Source: Acidobacteriaceae bacterium (lineage in GTDB: Bacteria; Acidobacteriota; Terriglobia; Terriglobales; Acidobacteriaceae). Taken from it: a stretch of 64,000 nucleotides of DNA. The notes beneath the pieces are model-generated. The model worked only from the letters and a program-made list of their open reading frames with translations, did not search any database and was not told where the DNA came from. The stretch lies in contig JAPWKG010000014.1 in the NCBI GenBank assembly GCA_028283625.1, forward strand, positions 49,543 through 113,542, given 5' to 3'. The position numbers and the translations under genes are program-made. Shown here in pieces: positions 27,624 to 36,466 of this stretch. Each line of letters opens with the position of its first letter. The stretch's first letter is position 1.

Positions 27624-28070
27624 ATGTACGAAGACTTCGTCGCCACCGACCGTTGGACCGGGGAACCTCAGCACTGTGTGTGGAAGGGAACCGTGGTTGC
27701 CATTGCTACTCGTCATGCAGATGCCACCGATATTCGTTTTGCCGTCAACGGCCGCCCGCTCTGGATCGCGATGCCGAATCAGGCTTGGGTCGAACAGAAG
27801 CAGCTGAACGGCAAAGTGATCACCGACTATCTCGCAGCACAGGCTGCGGGCCTCTTCCTCAAAAAGTCCATCGAGAACGGCTACGACAACGGCCGTGAGA
27901 TGTACACCATGACCGTCGAGGAAGTGCTGGAGTGCACCGAGACCGTACTCCAGGAAGCCGGACGGACCGACAAGCTGCCTCAGCTGCCCGTCGTCAACTC
28001 CGACGCGCACCCCAGCGAACTGGACTTCAAGCTACCCGGCGAACCTCACACGCTCGCCACAGAAATCTAG
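27624..28070 (+). CDS. Conserved hypothetical cytoplasmic protein
   Basis: 148 residues, no signal peptide or membrane segment, acidic. The N-terminal half suggests a small beta domain (VVAIATRHADATDIRFAVNGRPLWIAMP), and the C-terminal half is helical with EMYTMTVEEVLECTETVLQE. I do not recognise the family. Good codon structure and a downstream hairpin (28096-28120) support it as real. Confidence 0.7.
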   Translation: MYEDFVATDRWTGEPQHCVWKGTVVAIATRHADATDIRFAVNGRPLWIAMPNQAWVEQKQLNGKVITDYLAAQAAGLFLKKSIENGYDNGREMYTMTVEEVLECTETVLQEAGRTDKLPQLPVVNSDAHPSELDFKLPGEPHTLATEI

Positions 28071-28095
28071 GCGCTGCCACATAAAGCCTCGGAAG

Positions 28096-28120
28096 AAGCC
28101 ACAGCCGTACGCTGTGGCTT
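28096..28120 (+). terminator. Hairpin terminator after the 27624 gene
   Basis: AAGCCACAGC and GCTGTGGCTT pair perfectly around CGTAC, followed by TGCTG. It ends the short transcript before the lactonase-like gene. Confidence 0.7.
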
Positions 28121-28166
28121 TGCTGTCCCCGCAGAGCCCCTCCGCTTGAGGCGTACACTGCCCAAG

Positions 28167-29327
28167 ATGAAGATGACCACACGCCGCGAGTTTCTGGCCA
28201 CCGCCGTAGCCCTTCCTTCCGCCGCGCACGCGCTCGGACACGCCTCTCAGGCGGAGAGCTGGGTGTTGCTCGGCACAGGAGATGGAAAAGGCATCTACCG
28301 TGCACGCTGGAACGCAAGCTCCGGCACGCTCGGCACGCCTGAACTCGCCGTCGCCGCCGAGCGCCCCGACTACTTTGCACTACACCCGACCCTTCCGGTG
28401 CTCTACACCGTCAACGAGCTCGGGGACGGGCAAGGTCGCGTCTCCAGCTATCATCTCCACCGCCAGAAGGCCCAGCTCAAGCCACTGAACTCCGTGCTGA
28501 TTCAAGGCAGCGATCCCTGCTACGTCAGCATCAGTCACGACGGCTCCGCGCTTTTGACCGCCAACTACTCAAGCGGCTCCGTCACGCTCTGCGCGCTCGA
28601 AAAGAACGGACGTATCGGCCATATCGTCAGCCAGATGACCGGCGGCAACGATCCGCACGGCCCTGTGACCGAACGGCAGGAAGCCAGCCACATGCACTGC
28701 GCCACCTTTTCGCCGGATGGCAACTTCGTACTGGCCTGCGATCTCGGCGATGACCTGATCCGTATCTTCCATTTCCACGAACCCGCTGCAATGACCCCGG
28801 TCGCCAAGCTGGCAGCCAAGCCCGGAGCGGGCCCCCGGCACGTTGCCTTTCACCCCAACCGTCGTTGGATGTACTGCAGCAACGAGCTGGACTGCACCGT
28901 CGTGCTCTATGACTGGGAGGGACACGTGGATGGCAACTCCGCCACCGCCCAGCTCCGCGAGCGGGAGGGCAGCCGCATCAGCACCCTGCCCCCGAACGTC
29001 GCCACGAAGGACATTACGGCCTGCGAGGTCCTCGTCTCCTCCGATGGCCGTTACCTGTATGTCTGCAACCGCGGCGGCTTGAACGATGTTGTTGTCTACG
29101 CGATCGACGCGCAGCAAGGCTCGCTCCAACCGTTGCAGCGTGTCAGCTCAGGCGGCCAGGTGCCTCGCATCATCGCCTTCGACCCCTCAGAGCACTGGCT
29201 CGTCGCCTGCAACCAGAAGGCTCCCGGAACCGTGGCGGTCTTTTCCCGTGATAGCACCAGCGGTCTGCTCGACGAAAAGCCGCGCATCTTCTCCGCCGAT
29301 ACCCCCATGTTCATTCAGTGGCTGTAG
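28167..29327 (+). CDS. Tat-exported lactonase-family beta-propeller protein
   Basis: 386 residues from the ATG at 28167; an upstream TTG is less likely. The N-terminus carries a twin-arginine motif (TTRREFLATAVALP). The body is a seven-bladed propeller of the 6-phosphogluconolactonase/YbhE type, with YFALHPTLPVLYTVNE, HCATFSPDGNFVLACDLG, PRHVAFHPNRRWMYCSNE and a closing SGGQVPRIIAFDPSEHWLV. The YbhE family is cytosolic; the Tat signal here points to a periplasmic lactonase, so the substrate is probably not 6-phosphogluconolactone. It is followed closely by a small gene. Confidence 0.85.
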   Translation: MKMTTRREFLATAVALPSAAHALGHASQAESWVLLGTGDGKGIYRARWNASSGTLGTPELAVAAERPDYFALHPTLPVLYTVNELGDGQGRVSSYHLHRQKAQLKPLNSVLIQGSDPCYVSISHDGSALLTANYSSGSVTLCALEKNGRIGHIVSQMTGGNDPHGPVTERQEASHMHCATFSPDGNFVLACDLGDDLIRIFHFHEPAAMTPVAKLAAKPGAGPRHVAFHPNRRWMYCSNELDCTVVLYDWEGHVDGNSATAQLREREGSRISTLPPNVATKDITACEVLVSSDGRYLYVCNRGGLNDVVVYAIDAQQGSLQPLQRVSSGGQVPRIIAFDPSEHWLVACNQKAPGTVAVFSRDSTSGLLDEKPRIFSADTPMFIQWL

Positions 29328-29331
29328 ACCG

Positions 29332-29604
29332 ATGTTCGCTCGCACCGTCCGCATTGAAGCCATCAATACCGCAGGCGAAGCTCGCCTCTGCCCTCTGCGG
29401 CAGATCGATAACTTCGCCATGCGCAACTTCACCAACGATGCCGTCTTTGACGACACACTGCCTCTAGCCGACGGCGTAATGGAGATCGGCAACCGCGTTC
29501 CACTCCCGCTCCTGACAGAACGCATGGAAGACTGGTTCCGGCGAAAGAACTACCTTCACGAAGCCGAACGACTGCGGATCACAGAGACTACCGCAAAAGA
29601 ATAA
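29332..29604 (+). CDS. Small conserved hypothetical protein
   Basis: 90 residues starting four bases after the lactonase-gene stop. The sequence begins FARTVRIEAINTAGEARLCP and ends in a charged helix (MEDWFRRKNYLHEAERLRI). No signal peptide, no domain I can name. The tight spacing suggests co-transcription with the lactonase-like gene, and a hairpin follows two bases after the stop. Confidence 0.6.
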   Translation: MFARTVRIEAINTAGEARLCPLRQIDNFAMRNFTNDAVFDDTLPLADGVMEIGNRVPLPLLTERMEDWFRRKNYLHEAERLRITETTAKE

Positions 29605-29605
29605 A

Positions 29606-29633
29606 GGCCATGGCGGATCACACCGCCATGGCC
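29606..29633. terminator. Bidirectional hairpin between convergent genes
   Basis: GGCCATGGCGG and CCGCCATGGCC form 11 perfect pairs around ATCACA, between the small gene at 29332 and the minus-strand alcohol dehydrogenase. Confidence 0.7.
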
Positions 29634-29653
29634 CTGTGATCGCCGAGTACGGT

Positions 29654-30700
29654 CTACTTACGCAGCTCGCGGCAATCGAGCACAAAACGGTACTTCACAT
29701 CCGCCTTCACAACACGCTGCCAGGCCTCGTCCAGCTTCTCAAACGACGTCATCTCGATGTCGCTGACGATGCCCTTCTCGGCGCAGAAATCAAGCATCTC
29801 CTGCGTCTCGCGAATGCCGCCAATCATGGAGCCCGTCATGTACTTGCGGCCGATGATCGAAAAGCCCGCCACCTTGAACGGATCCTCTGGAAGGCCCACC
29901 GTGCAATACACGCCATCACGCTTGAGCAAGCGGAGATACGGATTGATGTCGTGTTCTGCGGAGACGCAATCCAGAATGAAGTCGAAGCTGCCGGCATGCG
30001 GTTCATGCCAGTTCTCTTCGCGCGTCAGCACCACTTCATCCGCACCCAGCTTCTTGCCATCCTCGATCTTGCTGGCTGAGGTCGTGAACAAAATCGTCTT
30101 CGCACCAAACGCATGGGAGAACTTCAGCCCCATATGTCCCAGGCCTCCCAGGCCTACGATGCCTACCTTCTTGCCTTCTCCCGCGCCCCAGTGGCGCAGC
30201 GGGGAGTACGTCGTAATGCCTGCGCAGAGCAACGGTGCTGTTGCAGCAAGATCAAGGCCTTCCGGAACCTTCAGCACGTAGTTCTCATCGCAAACGATAT
30301 CGGAAGCATAGCCGCCGAACGTCAGATTTCCCTGCTTGTCGCGCGCGTTATACGTACCCACCATTCCGGGGTTCGTGCAGTACTGCTCTTCCCCCGCGCT
30401 ACAGTTTTCGCAGCTGCGGCAGGAGTCAACCATGCAACCGATCGCGGCCTTATCGCCCACCTTGAACTTCGTCACAGAGCTGCCCACGGCCTTCACCGTG
30501 CCAACAATCTCATGCCCCGGCACCATTGGATAAAGAGAACCGCCCCACTCATTACGAGCCTGATGGATATCGGAGTGGCAGATGCCGCAGAACTCGATCT
30601 CAATGTGCACATCGTGCACTCCCGGCGTACGGTGCTCAAAATCGAACGGCTGAGGGTTAGTCTGAAAATCGGGCGCGGCATAGCCGTAAGTTTTGATCAT
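29654..30700 (-). CDS. Zinc-dependent NAD(P) alcohol dehydrogenase
   Basis: 348 residues, standard medium-chain length. Catalytic-zinc ligands are in EFCGICHSDIHQA and VPGHEIVG. The four-Cys structural zinc loop is CRSCENCSAGEEQYC. The nucleotide fold has GLGGLGHMGLKFSHAFGA. The sequence is of the YahK/cinnamyl-alcohol type, which usually reduces aldehydes with NADPH. It is a single gene in the cytoplasm; the physiological substrate is not evident. Confidence 0.93.
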   Translation of the reverse strand: MIKTYGYAAPDFQTNPQPFDFEHRTPGVHDVHIEIEFCGICHSDIHQARNEWGGSLYPMVPGHEIVGTVKAVGSSVTKFKVGDKAAIGCMVDSCRSCENCSAGEEQYCTNPGMVGTYNARDKQGNLTFGGYASDIVCDENYVLKVPEGLDLAATAPLLCAGITTYSPLRHWGAGEGKKVGIVGLGGLGHMGLKFSHAFGAKTILFTTSASKIEDGKKLGADEVVLTREENWHEPHAGSFDFILDCVSAEHDINPYLRLLKRDGVYCTVGLPEDPFKVAGFSIIGRKYMTGSMIGGIRETQEMLDFCAEKGIVSDIEMTSFEKLDEAWQRVVKADVKYRFVLDCRELRK

Positions 30701-30825
30701 GGGAAATTTCTCCTGAGACGAAGATACCTGCGAAATGAAGATACCTGCGAATAAGATGCGCAGAGATCACAATTGCTTCAACGGAAGACCCTCACGAAAC
30801 CCAGCGCGAGATCGCTTCCACCAAG

Positions 30826-30863
30826 ACAACGGCCAGACCACAAAGAGGCGGTCTGGCCGTTGT
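30826..30863 (-). terminator. 14-bp perfect hairpin after apt
   Basis: ACAACGGCCAGACC (30826-30839) pairs with GGTCTGGCCGTTGT (30850-30863), 19 bases past the apt stop. Confidence 0.7.
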
Positions 30864-30881
30864 CGTCTCCATAGAGGAGCC

Positions 30882-31421
30882 TTACTCGTTGTAATGCAGC
30901 AGGCTATATACGTCATAGCCTTCCAGCTTGTTGCGGCCCTTCAGGAAATCCAGCTCAATGGCAAAGGCAATGCCTTGCACCTTGCCACCGAGACGCTCCA
31001 CCAGCTGCACCGTCGCAGCCATGGTTCCGCCCGTAGCCAGCAGATCGTCCACCAGCAACACACGCTGCCCCGGCTTAATCGCATCCAGGTGGATCTCCAG
31101 CGCGTCCGAGCCATACTCCAGGTCATAGCTCACCTTGGCGGTCTCTGCAGGAAGCTTCTTCGGCTTGCGCACCGGCACGAAGCCCGCGTTCAGGCGATAG
31201 GCAATTGCCGGAGCAAAGATAAAGCCGCGTGCTTCCGTACCCAACACCACATCAATGCCCTTGCCGATGTAGTGCGCTGCAAAGGCATCGATCAGCTGCG
31301 CAAAGCCTGCAGGATCCTTGAGCAACGTCGTGATGTCGTAAAAGAGAATTCCCGGCTTGGGAAAATCAGGAACAGTACGGATGAGATCTTTCAAAGGTTC
31401 GCAATTAATTTCGTAGGCCAT
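30882..31421 (-). CDS. apt: Adenine phosphoribosyltransferase
   Basis: 179 residues, typical length. The N-terminal [18 protein letters not shown] and the PRPP-binding [20 protein letters not shown] are diagnostic. [29 protein letters not shown] is the conserved flexible-loop region. It converts adenine and PRPP to AMP. It starts 6 bases after the acylphosphatase stop, so the two are co-transcribed. Together with the secreted adenosine deaminase it points to purine salvage. Confidence 0.96.
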   Translation of the reverse strand: MAYEINCEPLKDLIRTVPDFPKPGILFYDITTLLKDPAGFAQLIDAFAAHYIGKGIDVVLGTEARGFIFAPAIAYRLNAGFVPVRKPKKLPAETAKVSYDLEYGSDALEIHLDAIKPGQRVLLVDDLLATGGTMAATVQLVERLGGKVQGIAFAIELDFLKGRNKLEGYDVYSLLHYNE

Positions 31422-31427
31422 CAGGGT

Positions 31428-31709
31428 TTACCAGGCTCCTTCAATCTGAAACGGTCCGAGTGATGCAGCTTCGCTCTCATCGAGCTCATGCTCAATCACG
31501 GCATCGACGCGGCTTCCGCGTGAGCCCTTGTGCAATGACTTGCGCAACTCGGCCAGATCTCGAGGATCACCCGCCGCCACGGCTTCGACTTCTCCGGTTT
31601 CGAGGTTCCGAACCCAGCCGTGCAGACCAAGCTCGGCGGCTTCACGATGGACAAACCATCGAAAGCCAACCCCTTGAACCCGTCCACGTACAAGAAAATG
31701 CAGCACCAT
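31428..31709 (-). CDS. acyP: Acylphosphatase
   Basis: 93 residues, the classic acylphosphatase size. The phosphate loop is GRVQGVGFRWFVHREA with the catalytic Arg, and GWVRNLETGEVEAVAAG supplies the catalytic Asn. It hydrolyses acyl phosphates such as acetyl or carbamoyl phosphate. It is the first gene of a two-gene unit with apt. Confidence 0.95.
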   Translation of the reverse strand: MVLHFLVRGRVQGVGFRWFVHREAAELGLHGWVRNLETGEVEAVAAGDPRDLAELRKSLHKGSRGSRVDAVIEHELDESEAASLGPFQIEGAW

Positions 31710-31967
31710 CGCTTGTCGTTAAGTCTCTCAAACCGTTTCATCGCACGCAACACTCATGCGACACATGGCCATCGATCTCCGACATGGGCGCATCTATTGT
31801 GACGAACAGGTAACTGGCAACAGCAGTTCGCTTCGCTGTTTGCTGCAACACAGACGTACGAACGCGGAAGGCATGTATCGCACGCGGTTCTACATCGTTT
31901 GACGCCATTTCGGTGCACCGGATGTACGCATCGATCGTGTCTTCGCACACTTTTGGGAGACCATTTG

Positions 31968-32675
31968 ATGAAAAATCTGCTTGGATTTGCACTCACCTCT
32001 GCTTTGCTCTTTTCCGGATTCGCGGCTTCTGCGCAAACTCCGTCCCGGCAAACCCAGTGGTGGAAACTGAATCACGGCAGCATCTCTGTTGGCGGTACAG
32101 GGCAGTTCACTTCAGAACTCACTTCAGACCCTCAAACCGTCCCAACCATTTACAACAACTCGGACGTAGCCGCCTTTGGTCAGCAACAGAAGACCACCTG
32201 GTCGGCAGGCTTTCTCACCTCACTGCAACTTGCGCCGCGCTCCTGGGCCGGCTTTCAGATCAACTATGGCTTTAGCCACTATCAGGAGCGTTACGCCTAC
32301 AACCTGAGCAATGTGGCTGGCTCGCAGTACTATGCCGTCCCCACAGACTGGCATGAGGCAACGGCCGGCTACCTGATTCACCCGAAGCACATTCCCTTCC
32401 AACCCTACGTTGTAATCGGCGGCGGTGCCATTGGCTTCCGTCCTGACGGCAACGCATTCAACCATCTGGACGTAACCTACGGCCAGCCACAGTGGCGCGG
32501 TGCAGGGCTTCTGGAAGCAGGCTTCGATCTGCCCACAAACAACAAGCACATCGGCTTCCGTATCTCAGGCCGCTCGCTGTACTACCGCGCGCCGAACTTC
32601 GGCAATTCCACAATTTCGACGCACTCCTGGCGCGTTACAACCGAACCAGCCGTCAGCGCTTACTACAAGTTCTAA
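31968..32675 (+). CDS. Small outer-membrane beta-barrel protein
   Basis: 235 residues from the ATG at 31968 that opens a signal peptide (MKNLLGFALTSALLFSGFAA...AQT). The mature part alternates aromatic strands (AGFQINYGFSHYQERYAYNL, FQPYVVIGGGAIGFRPDGN, HIGFRISGRSLYYRAPNF) and ends in SAYYKF, a barrel-assembly terminus. It resembles generic OmpW/OmpA-like eight-strand barrels without a peptidoglycan domain. Function unknown. Confidence 0.75.
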   Translation: MKNLLGFALTSALLFSGFAASAQTPSRQTQWWKLNHGSISVGGTGQFTSELTSDPQTVPTIYNNSDVAAFGQQQKTTWSAGFLTSLQLAPRSWAGFQINYGFSHYQERYAYNLSNVAGSQYYAVPTDWHEATAGYLIHPKHIPFQPYVVIGGGAIGFRPDGNAFNHLDVTYGQPQWRGAGLLEAGFDLPTNNKHIGFRISGRSLYYRAPNFGNSTISTHSWRVTTEPAVSAYYKF

Positions 32676-32707
32676 AAAGCTGACCTCACTACCTGTTCCG
32701 CACAACA

Positions 32708-32742
32708 CAAAGGGCATGACCTCGAGGAGGTCATGCCCTTTG
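32708..32742. terminator. 16-bp perfect hairpin between convergent genes
   Basis: CAAAGGGCATGACCTC (32708-32723) and GAGGTCATGCCCTTTG (32727-32742) enclose a GAG loop between the beta-barrel gene and efp. Confidence 0.75.
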
Positions 32743-32759
32743 CGTGCAGAAAACGATGG

Positions 32760-33320
32760 CTAGGCGCGGCTCATGTAGGCGCCTTCCGCCGTATCGATCT
32801 TGATGCGTTCGCCTTCGTTGATGAACGGCGGAACCTGCACCACAAGTCCGGTCTCCATCTTCGCAGGCTTGGTCACCGACGAAGCGGTCGCTGACTTGAT
32901 GCCTGGCTCCGTCTCGACAACCGTCATCTCCACCGAGCTCGGAAGCTCAATGCCCACAGGGTTACCGTCGTGGAAGCTGACTTCGATCAAGAGGTTCGGC
33001 GTAAGGAACTCCACAGCATCGCCCAGCGTGTCACGCTTCAATGGGGTCTGCTCGAAGGTCTCCTGATCCATGAAGTAGTAGTCATCGCCGTCATTGTAGA
33101 GATACTCCATCTTGATGCTCTCGACATGGACGCGATCAATCGGATCCGGCGAACGGAAGCGTTCGACAAACATCGCACCGGTGCGAATATTGCGCAGCTT
33201 GGCCTGGATGAAGGCACGCAGGTTACCGGGCGTGCGGTGCTCGACCGAGAAAACGAGGTGCAGATCATCCTTGAACTTGATGATCATGCCGGGGCGCATT
33301 TGGGTGGCAGGAATCGCCAT
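32760..33320 (-). CDS. efp: Elongation factor P
   Basis: 186 residues from the ATG at 33320; an upstream in-frame start would add 16 residues absent from the family. The three-domain EF-P fold is clear (MRPGMIIKFKDDLHLVFSVE, the YYFMDQETFEQ signature region, VVQVPPFINEGERIKIDT at the end). It rescues ribosomes stalled at polyproline. The domain-I tip loop reads PGNLRAF where E. coli has PGKGQAF, so the position of the modified Lys34 is Asn. The family's Lys or Arg modification is therefore absent here. No modifying enzyme gene is adjacent. Confidence 0.95.
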   Translation of the reverse strand: MAIPATQMRPGMIIKFKDDLHLVFSVEHRTPGNLRAFIQAKLRNIRTGAMFVERFRSPDPIDRVHVESIKMEYLYNDGDDYYFMDQETFEQTPLKRDTLGDAVEFLTPNLLIEVSFHDGNPVGIELPSSVEMTVVETEPGIKSATASSVTKPAKMETGLVVQVPPFINEGERIKIDTAEGAYMSRA

Positions 33321-33387
33321 GGGTGAAACTCCTCTTGCAGGGGATTGAAGTTGAAGACAATTGAGCACGTTGCCGCGCTAAACGTTG

Positions 33388-33831
33388 TTACGAACGCAAA
33401 TGCTGAATCAGTTGCGTCGGGTGAATGGGCTTGGGCAACAATTCAAAGCTATGCCCACGCTCAAGAGCGCGTGCCAGGATTTCTACCGTTGCCGCCTGGC
33501 CGCTGAAGAGAATAATGCGGGTCTCCGGACAAGCGGCGCGAATGGCAATCGCAGCCTCCACACCATCGACATTCGGCATCTGCACATCGCTCAAGACGAG
33601 CTCCGGGCATGCCCTCTTCGCTGCTTCGATGGCATCTTCGCCAGAATACGCTGCTTCCGCGATAAAACCATTGCGGTTCAGAATCTGAACAATCGTATCG
33701 GCGATCAGCACCTCATCATCCACAACCAGAATCCGAGGAAGCGTTTCCTCCCCTTCCGACTCGTGACCGGCGGACGACTCAACAGGAAAGCCCGGCTTGC
33801 GCGTATCGATGCATAGAAGCGTTGGATTCAT
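33388..33831 (-). CDS. Response regulator, single receiver domain
   Basis: 147 residues from the ATG at 33831. After about 33 residues of unclear N-terminus, a complete receiver domain follows. It has the acidic pair LVVDDEVLI, the phosphoacceptor in LVLSDVQMPNVDG, a Ser in ILFSGQ and the conserved Lys in LLPKP. No output domain follows, as in CheY-like or adaptor regulators. It lies 136 bases downstream of a histidine kinase on the same strand, and the two probably form a pair. A longer open frame runs into the kinase gene but is not coding. Confidence 0.88.
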   Translation of the reverse strand: MNPTLLCIDTRKPGFPVESSAGHESEGEETLPRILVVDDEVLIADTIVQILNRNGFIAEAAYSGEDAIEAAKRACPELVLSDVQMPNVDGVEAAIAIRAACPETRIILFSGQAATVEILARALERGHSFELLPKPIHPTQLIQHLRS

Positions 33832-33967
33832 CAATGAAGTCCTGATGGCGGGGGCCTGGCAATCTGGGCACAAAGTCTTCCGGTCCCGAATCGGACGCGA
33901 GGTAGCCACGTGGTCCAGAAAGCGGGAGAAACTGCTCCTGACGGTAGCCGTGATCTCCACAGCTAGT

Positions 33968-35686
33968 CTACTGGAGAATCTGTGCTTGCGGGCGCATCTG
34001 CAACGCCTGCTCTGCTCCAGCTTCCGGCAAAAAAACCCGAAAAACGGTGCCGGAACGCTTCCCGGTCTGCGTCCGGAACGAGACTGTCCCTCCGTGCTTT
34101 TCCACAATCCCGCGCGTGACCCATAGTCCGAGCCCGGTCCCGACCGCCTGCTTCGTCGTAAAGAAGGGAGAAAAGAGACGAACACGCACCTCTTTGGGGA
34201 TTCCCGCCCCCTGATCCACAATCAGCAACGACACGCCGGGAACACCCTGCTGGATCGTTTTATGACCCCGAATACGAATCGCCGTCCCGGTTGCGGAAGC
34301 ATCCACCGCATTCACCAGAAGGTTCGAAAATACCTGCTTAATCTCTCCCTGAAGACCGATAACCTTCAGTTCGTCCTCCAGAGAAACATCGCTCGTCATT
34401 TTCTTGCTCGTCAGCTTTCGGCTGAAAAGCTCCACGACGTCTCGAATCACTTTGTTGAGATTCACCTGTCCGGGCAGCGCTGTCTCCCGATAAAAGCCGA
34501 GCGTTTGTTGCGCAATCTGAGAAACGCGCGCCAGTTCACTGTCCGCGGTTTCCAACAGCTTCTGGATCGCCGGAGGCACAACCGGGTCCGTCTTGCAGAG
34601 GTAGATCAGGTTTGTAACCGCCTCAAGCGGATTATTGATCTCATGCGCAATCGTGGCAGCCAAACGCCCGGTTGCCGCCAGCTTTTCGCTTTGGCGCAGC
34701 GTGGCTTCCTGCGTCTTTCGCGCGGTGATGTCCTGTACCGTACCGCTCAGTCCGACCACTTCCTTGCCGTCGGGCCCATACAGGGCCAGCCCATGCGCCA
34801 GAAGCCAGCGAATGCCCTGCCCTGGCTTTACGACGCGAAACTCCACCGAGTAACTATCCTTGCCCGGAGCCAGGCGCTGCATCATGTCGTCCGGAATCGA
34901 AGCGGCGTCTTCGCCATAAACTGCATCGCGATAAACCTCCGTCCGTGGCAGACGAACATTGGGCTGCACTCCGTAGAACTCCGCCGCACGCTCATCGAGT
35001 TCGGCGGTATCGTCCTCTCGATTCCAGGTCCAAATGCCGAGTTGCCCGGCCTGTAAGGCCTGCTGCAATCGCTGCATAGTGATGCGCTGCAGCTGGCGCG
35101 CGTTCTCCAGCAACTGCATCTCATGCTGCAGCTTCTCCGTGAGGCGCGTATTTTCGATCGCCACCGCGGCCTGCGAAGCCATGATCGCTACCAGGTCTTC
35201 GCTTCCGGGTTCAAAGCGGTTCGGCTCCGGGTGCCCATAGAAGAGCGCTCCCAGCACTTCTCCCCCACGGCTGCGCACAGGAACAGAAAGATAGCTTCGT
35301 ACCGGAAGATGACCTGCAGGCATGCCCTTGTATGGAGCGTTCTTGCCATAACGAGAGTCCTGCAGAATATCGTCCGAGCGAACGATCGCTCTGCCCTCGA
35401 AGACCGGAGCAAAAAGATCGGTATTGCGCGGCATCGGCAGCTTGGCAAAGGACTGCAGATCCACCTCGGTCCCGGAAACTTTGTACAGCTTGTAACGTTC
35501 ACCGCCCGGGGTGGTCTGGTTATAGAAAAAGGCACCGAAGGCCGCACCGCACAGCTTTAGCCCAGCGTCCAGCGCGCCCTGGACGATCACGTCCAGCGAA
35601 CGCTCCGAGGCTAGCAACAAGCCGATATCGATCAGCTGCCGAAGCTGCGCTTCGTTTTTCTCCGTTCCGGTTTTCCGCTCGCCCAT
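33968..35686 (-). CDS. GAF-PAS sensor histidine kinase
   Basis: 572 residues from the ATG at 35686, which has a GGGAG site; a GTG 42 bases upstream is possible but lacks one. No membrane segment is seen. Domains in order: GAF (about 25-190), PAS/PAC (about 205-330; IWTWNREDDTAELDERAAEF, GTVQDITARK), HisKA with phospho-His in AHEINNPLEAV, and HATPase (NLLVNAVDAS, GTGLGLWVTRGIVEKHGGTV). A cytoplasmic sensor of a small molecule or redox state is likely. The partner is the receiver protein downstream. Confidence 0.92.
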   Translation of the reverse strand: MGERKTGTEKNEAQLRQLIDIGLLLASERSLDVIVQGALDAGLKLCGAAFGAFFYNQTTPGGERYKLYKVSGTEVDLQSFAKLPMPRNTDLFAPVFEGRAIVRSDDILQDSRYGKNAPYKGMPAGHLPVRSYLSVPVRSRGGEVLGALFYGHPEPNRFEPGSEDLVAIMASQAAVAIENTRLTEKLQHEMQLLENARQLQRITMQRLQQALQAGQLGIWTWNREDDTAELDERAAEFYGVQPNVRLPRTEVYRDAVYGEDAASIPDDMMQRLAPGKDSYSVEFRVVKPGQGIRWLLAHGLALYGPDGKEVVGLSGTVQDITARKTQEATLRQSEKLAATGRLAATIAHEINNPLEAVTNLIYLCKTDPVVPPAIQKLLETADSELARVSQIAQQTLGFYRETALPGQVNLNKVIRDVVELFSRKLTSKKMTSDVSLEDELKVIGLQGEIKQVFSNLLVNAVDASATGTAIRIRGHKTIQQGVPGVSLLIVDQGAGIPKEVRVRLFSPFFTTKQAVGTGLGLWVTRGIVEKHGGTVSFRTQTGKRSGTVFRVFLPEAGAEQALQMRPQAQILQ

Positions 35687-35833
35687 CCGCTCCCGATTCC
35701 TGATCGCTACTTCCACTGACAACGGCACGCAGACCCAATTTGTTGAGCCCCCGCTTCAATCTGCATCCGGTGTGATGACAACACTACAGGAAACTCCGTC
35801 CCGCTAGTCTAAGACACCGATTCATCACGGAAA

Positions 35834-36454
35834 CTAAGGCCCGAAATGGAAATTCAACCCTGCACCAAACCGCAGCGTGTTCTGTTGGTTGGTAGAACCG
35901 TTGGGCAATTTGGAAATCACATACTGCACATCCACCAGCCTCAGGTCGAACCGTTGGTAGGCGTGAAGATTGAAGCCCCCACCGCCCGCATACGTTAGCG
36001 CCGAAGCATGATCCTGCACAATCCCGTTGACCGGATACAGGCCACTCGTCGCAAAGGTGTACCCGGCCTTGGCTTCAGCAAAAAGGCTCATTCTGCGCGT
36101 AATTACCGTCGGCGTAATGTGCCCCCAGTTGCGGGTATAGCGCAGCCCACCCAGCAATTCGATGTGATGAATATCGATGTTGCCACGCTCATTGCTGGCC
36201 GCCAACCCGGTAGCGCTCACAGCCGGGCCGAAGCCCTTCCACATCGAAGAGGCCAGATCAAACGAAGCTCCGCGCAGATAGAAGTAGTTATCGCCCGTAT
36301 CCGTTCCCACAAAGCGGCTTCGCTCCTGCGTGTACATCATGCCGAAGTCCATCGCTCCGTGCTGCGCCTGGGCGGCGGTGGCAGCGGAGAGCAGCACAAG
36401 GCCCGTACTCAGGGTACGTACCAACGCGCGCCACAACATCTTTCCGTGCTCCAT
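35834..36454 (-). CDS. Small outer-membrane beta-barrel protein
   Basis: 206 residues with a signal peptide (about 1-30, SAATAAQAQ). The mature chain is an eight-strand-like barrel: IHHIELLGGLRYTRNWGHIT, SLFAEAKAGYTFATSGLYPV, and a Phe-ending FGAGLNFHFGP. It is the last gene after the giant repeat protein gene on the same strand, separated by 12 bases, so the two may be co-transcribed. Function unknown. Confidence 0.75.
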   Translation of the reverse strand: MEHGKMLWRALVRTLSTGLVLLSAATAAQAQHGAMDFGMMYTQERSRFVGTDTGDNYFYLRGASFDLASSMWKGFGPAVSATGLAASNERGNIDIHHIELLGGLRYTRNWGHITPTVITRRMSLFAEAKAGYTFATSGLYPVNGIVQDHASALTYAGGGGFNLHAYQRFDLRLVDVQYVISKLPNGSTNQQNTLRFGAGLNFHFGP

Positions 36455-36466
36455 GCTCTCCCTCTG

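Noticed and set aside
33832..34221. N-terminal extension of the response regulator
   Set aside because: The frame runs into the histidine kinase gene on the same strand in another frame; the composition is not protein-like.
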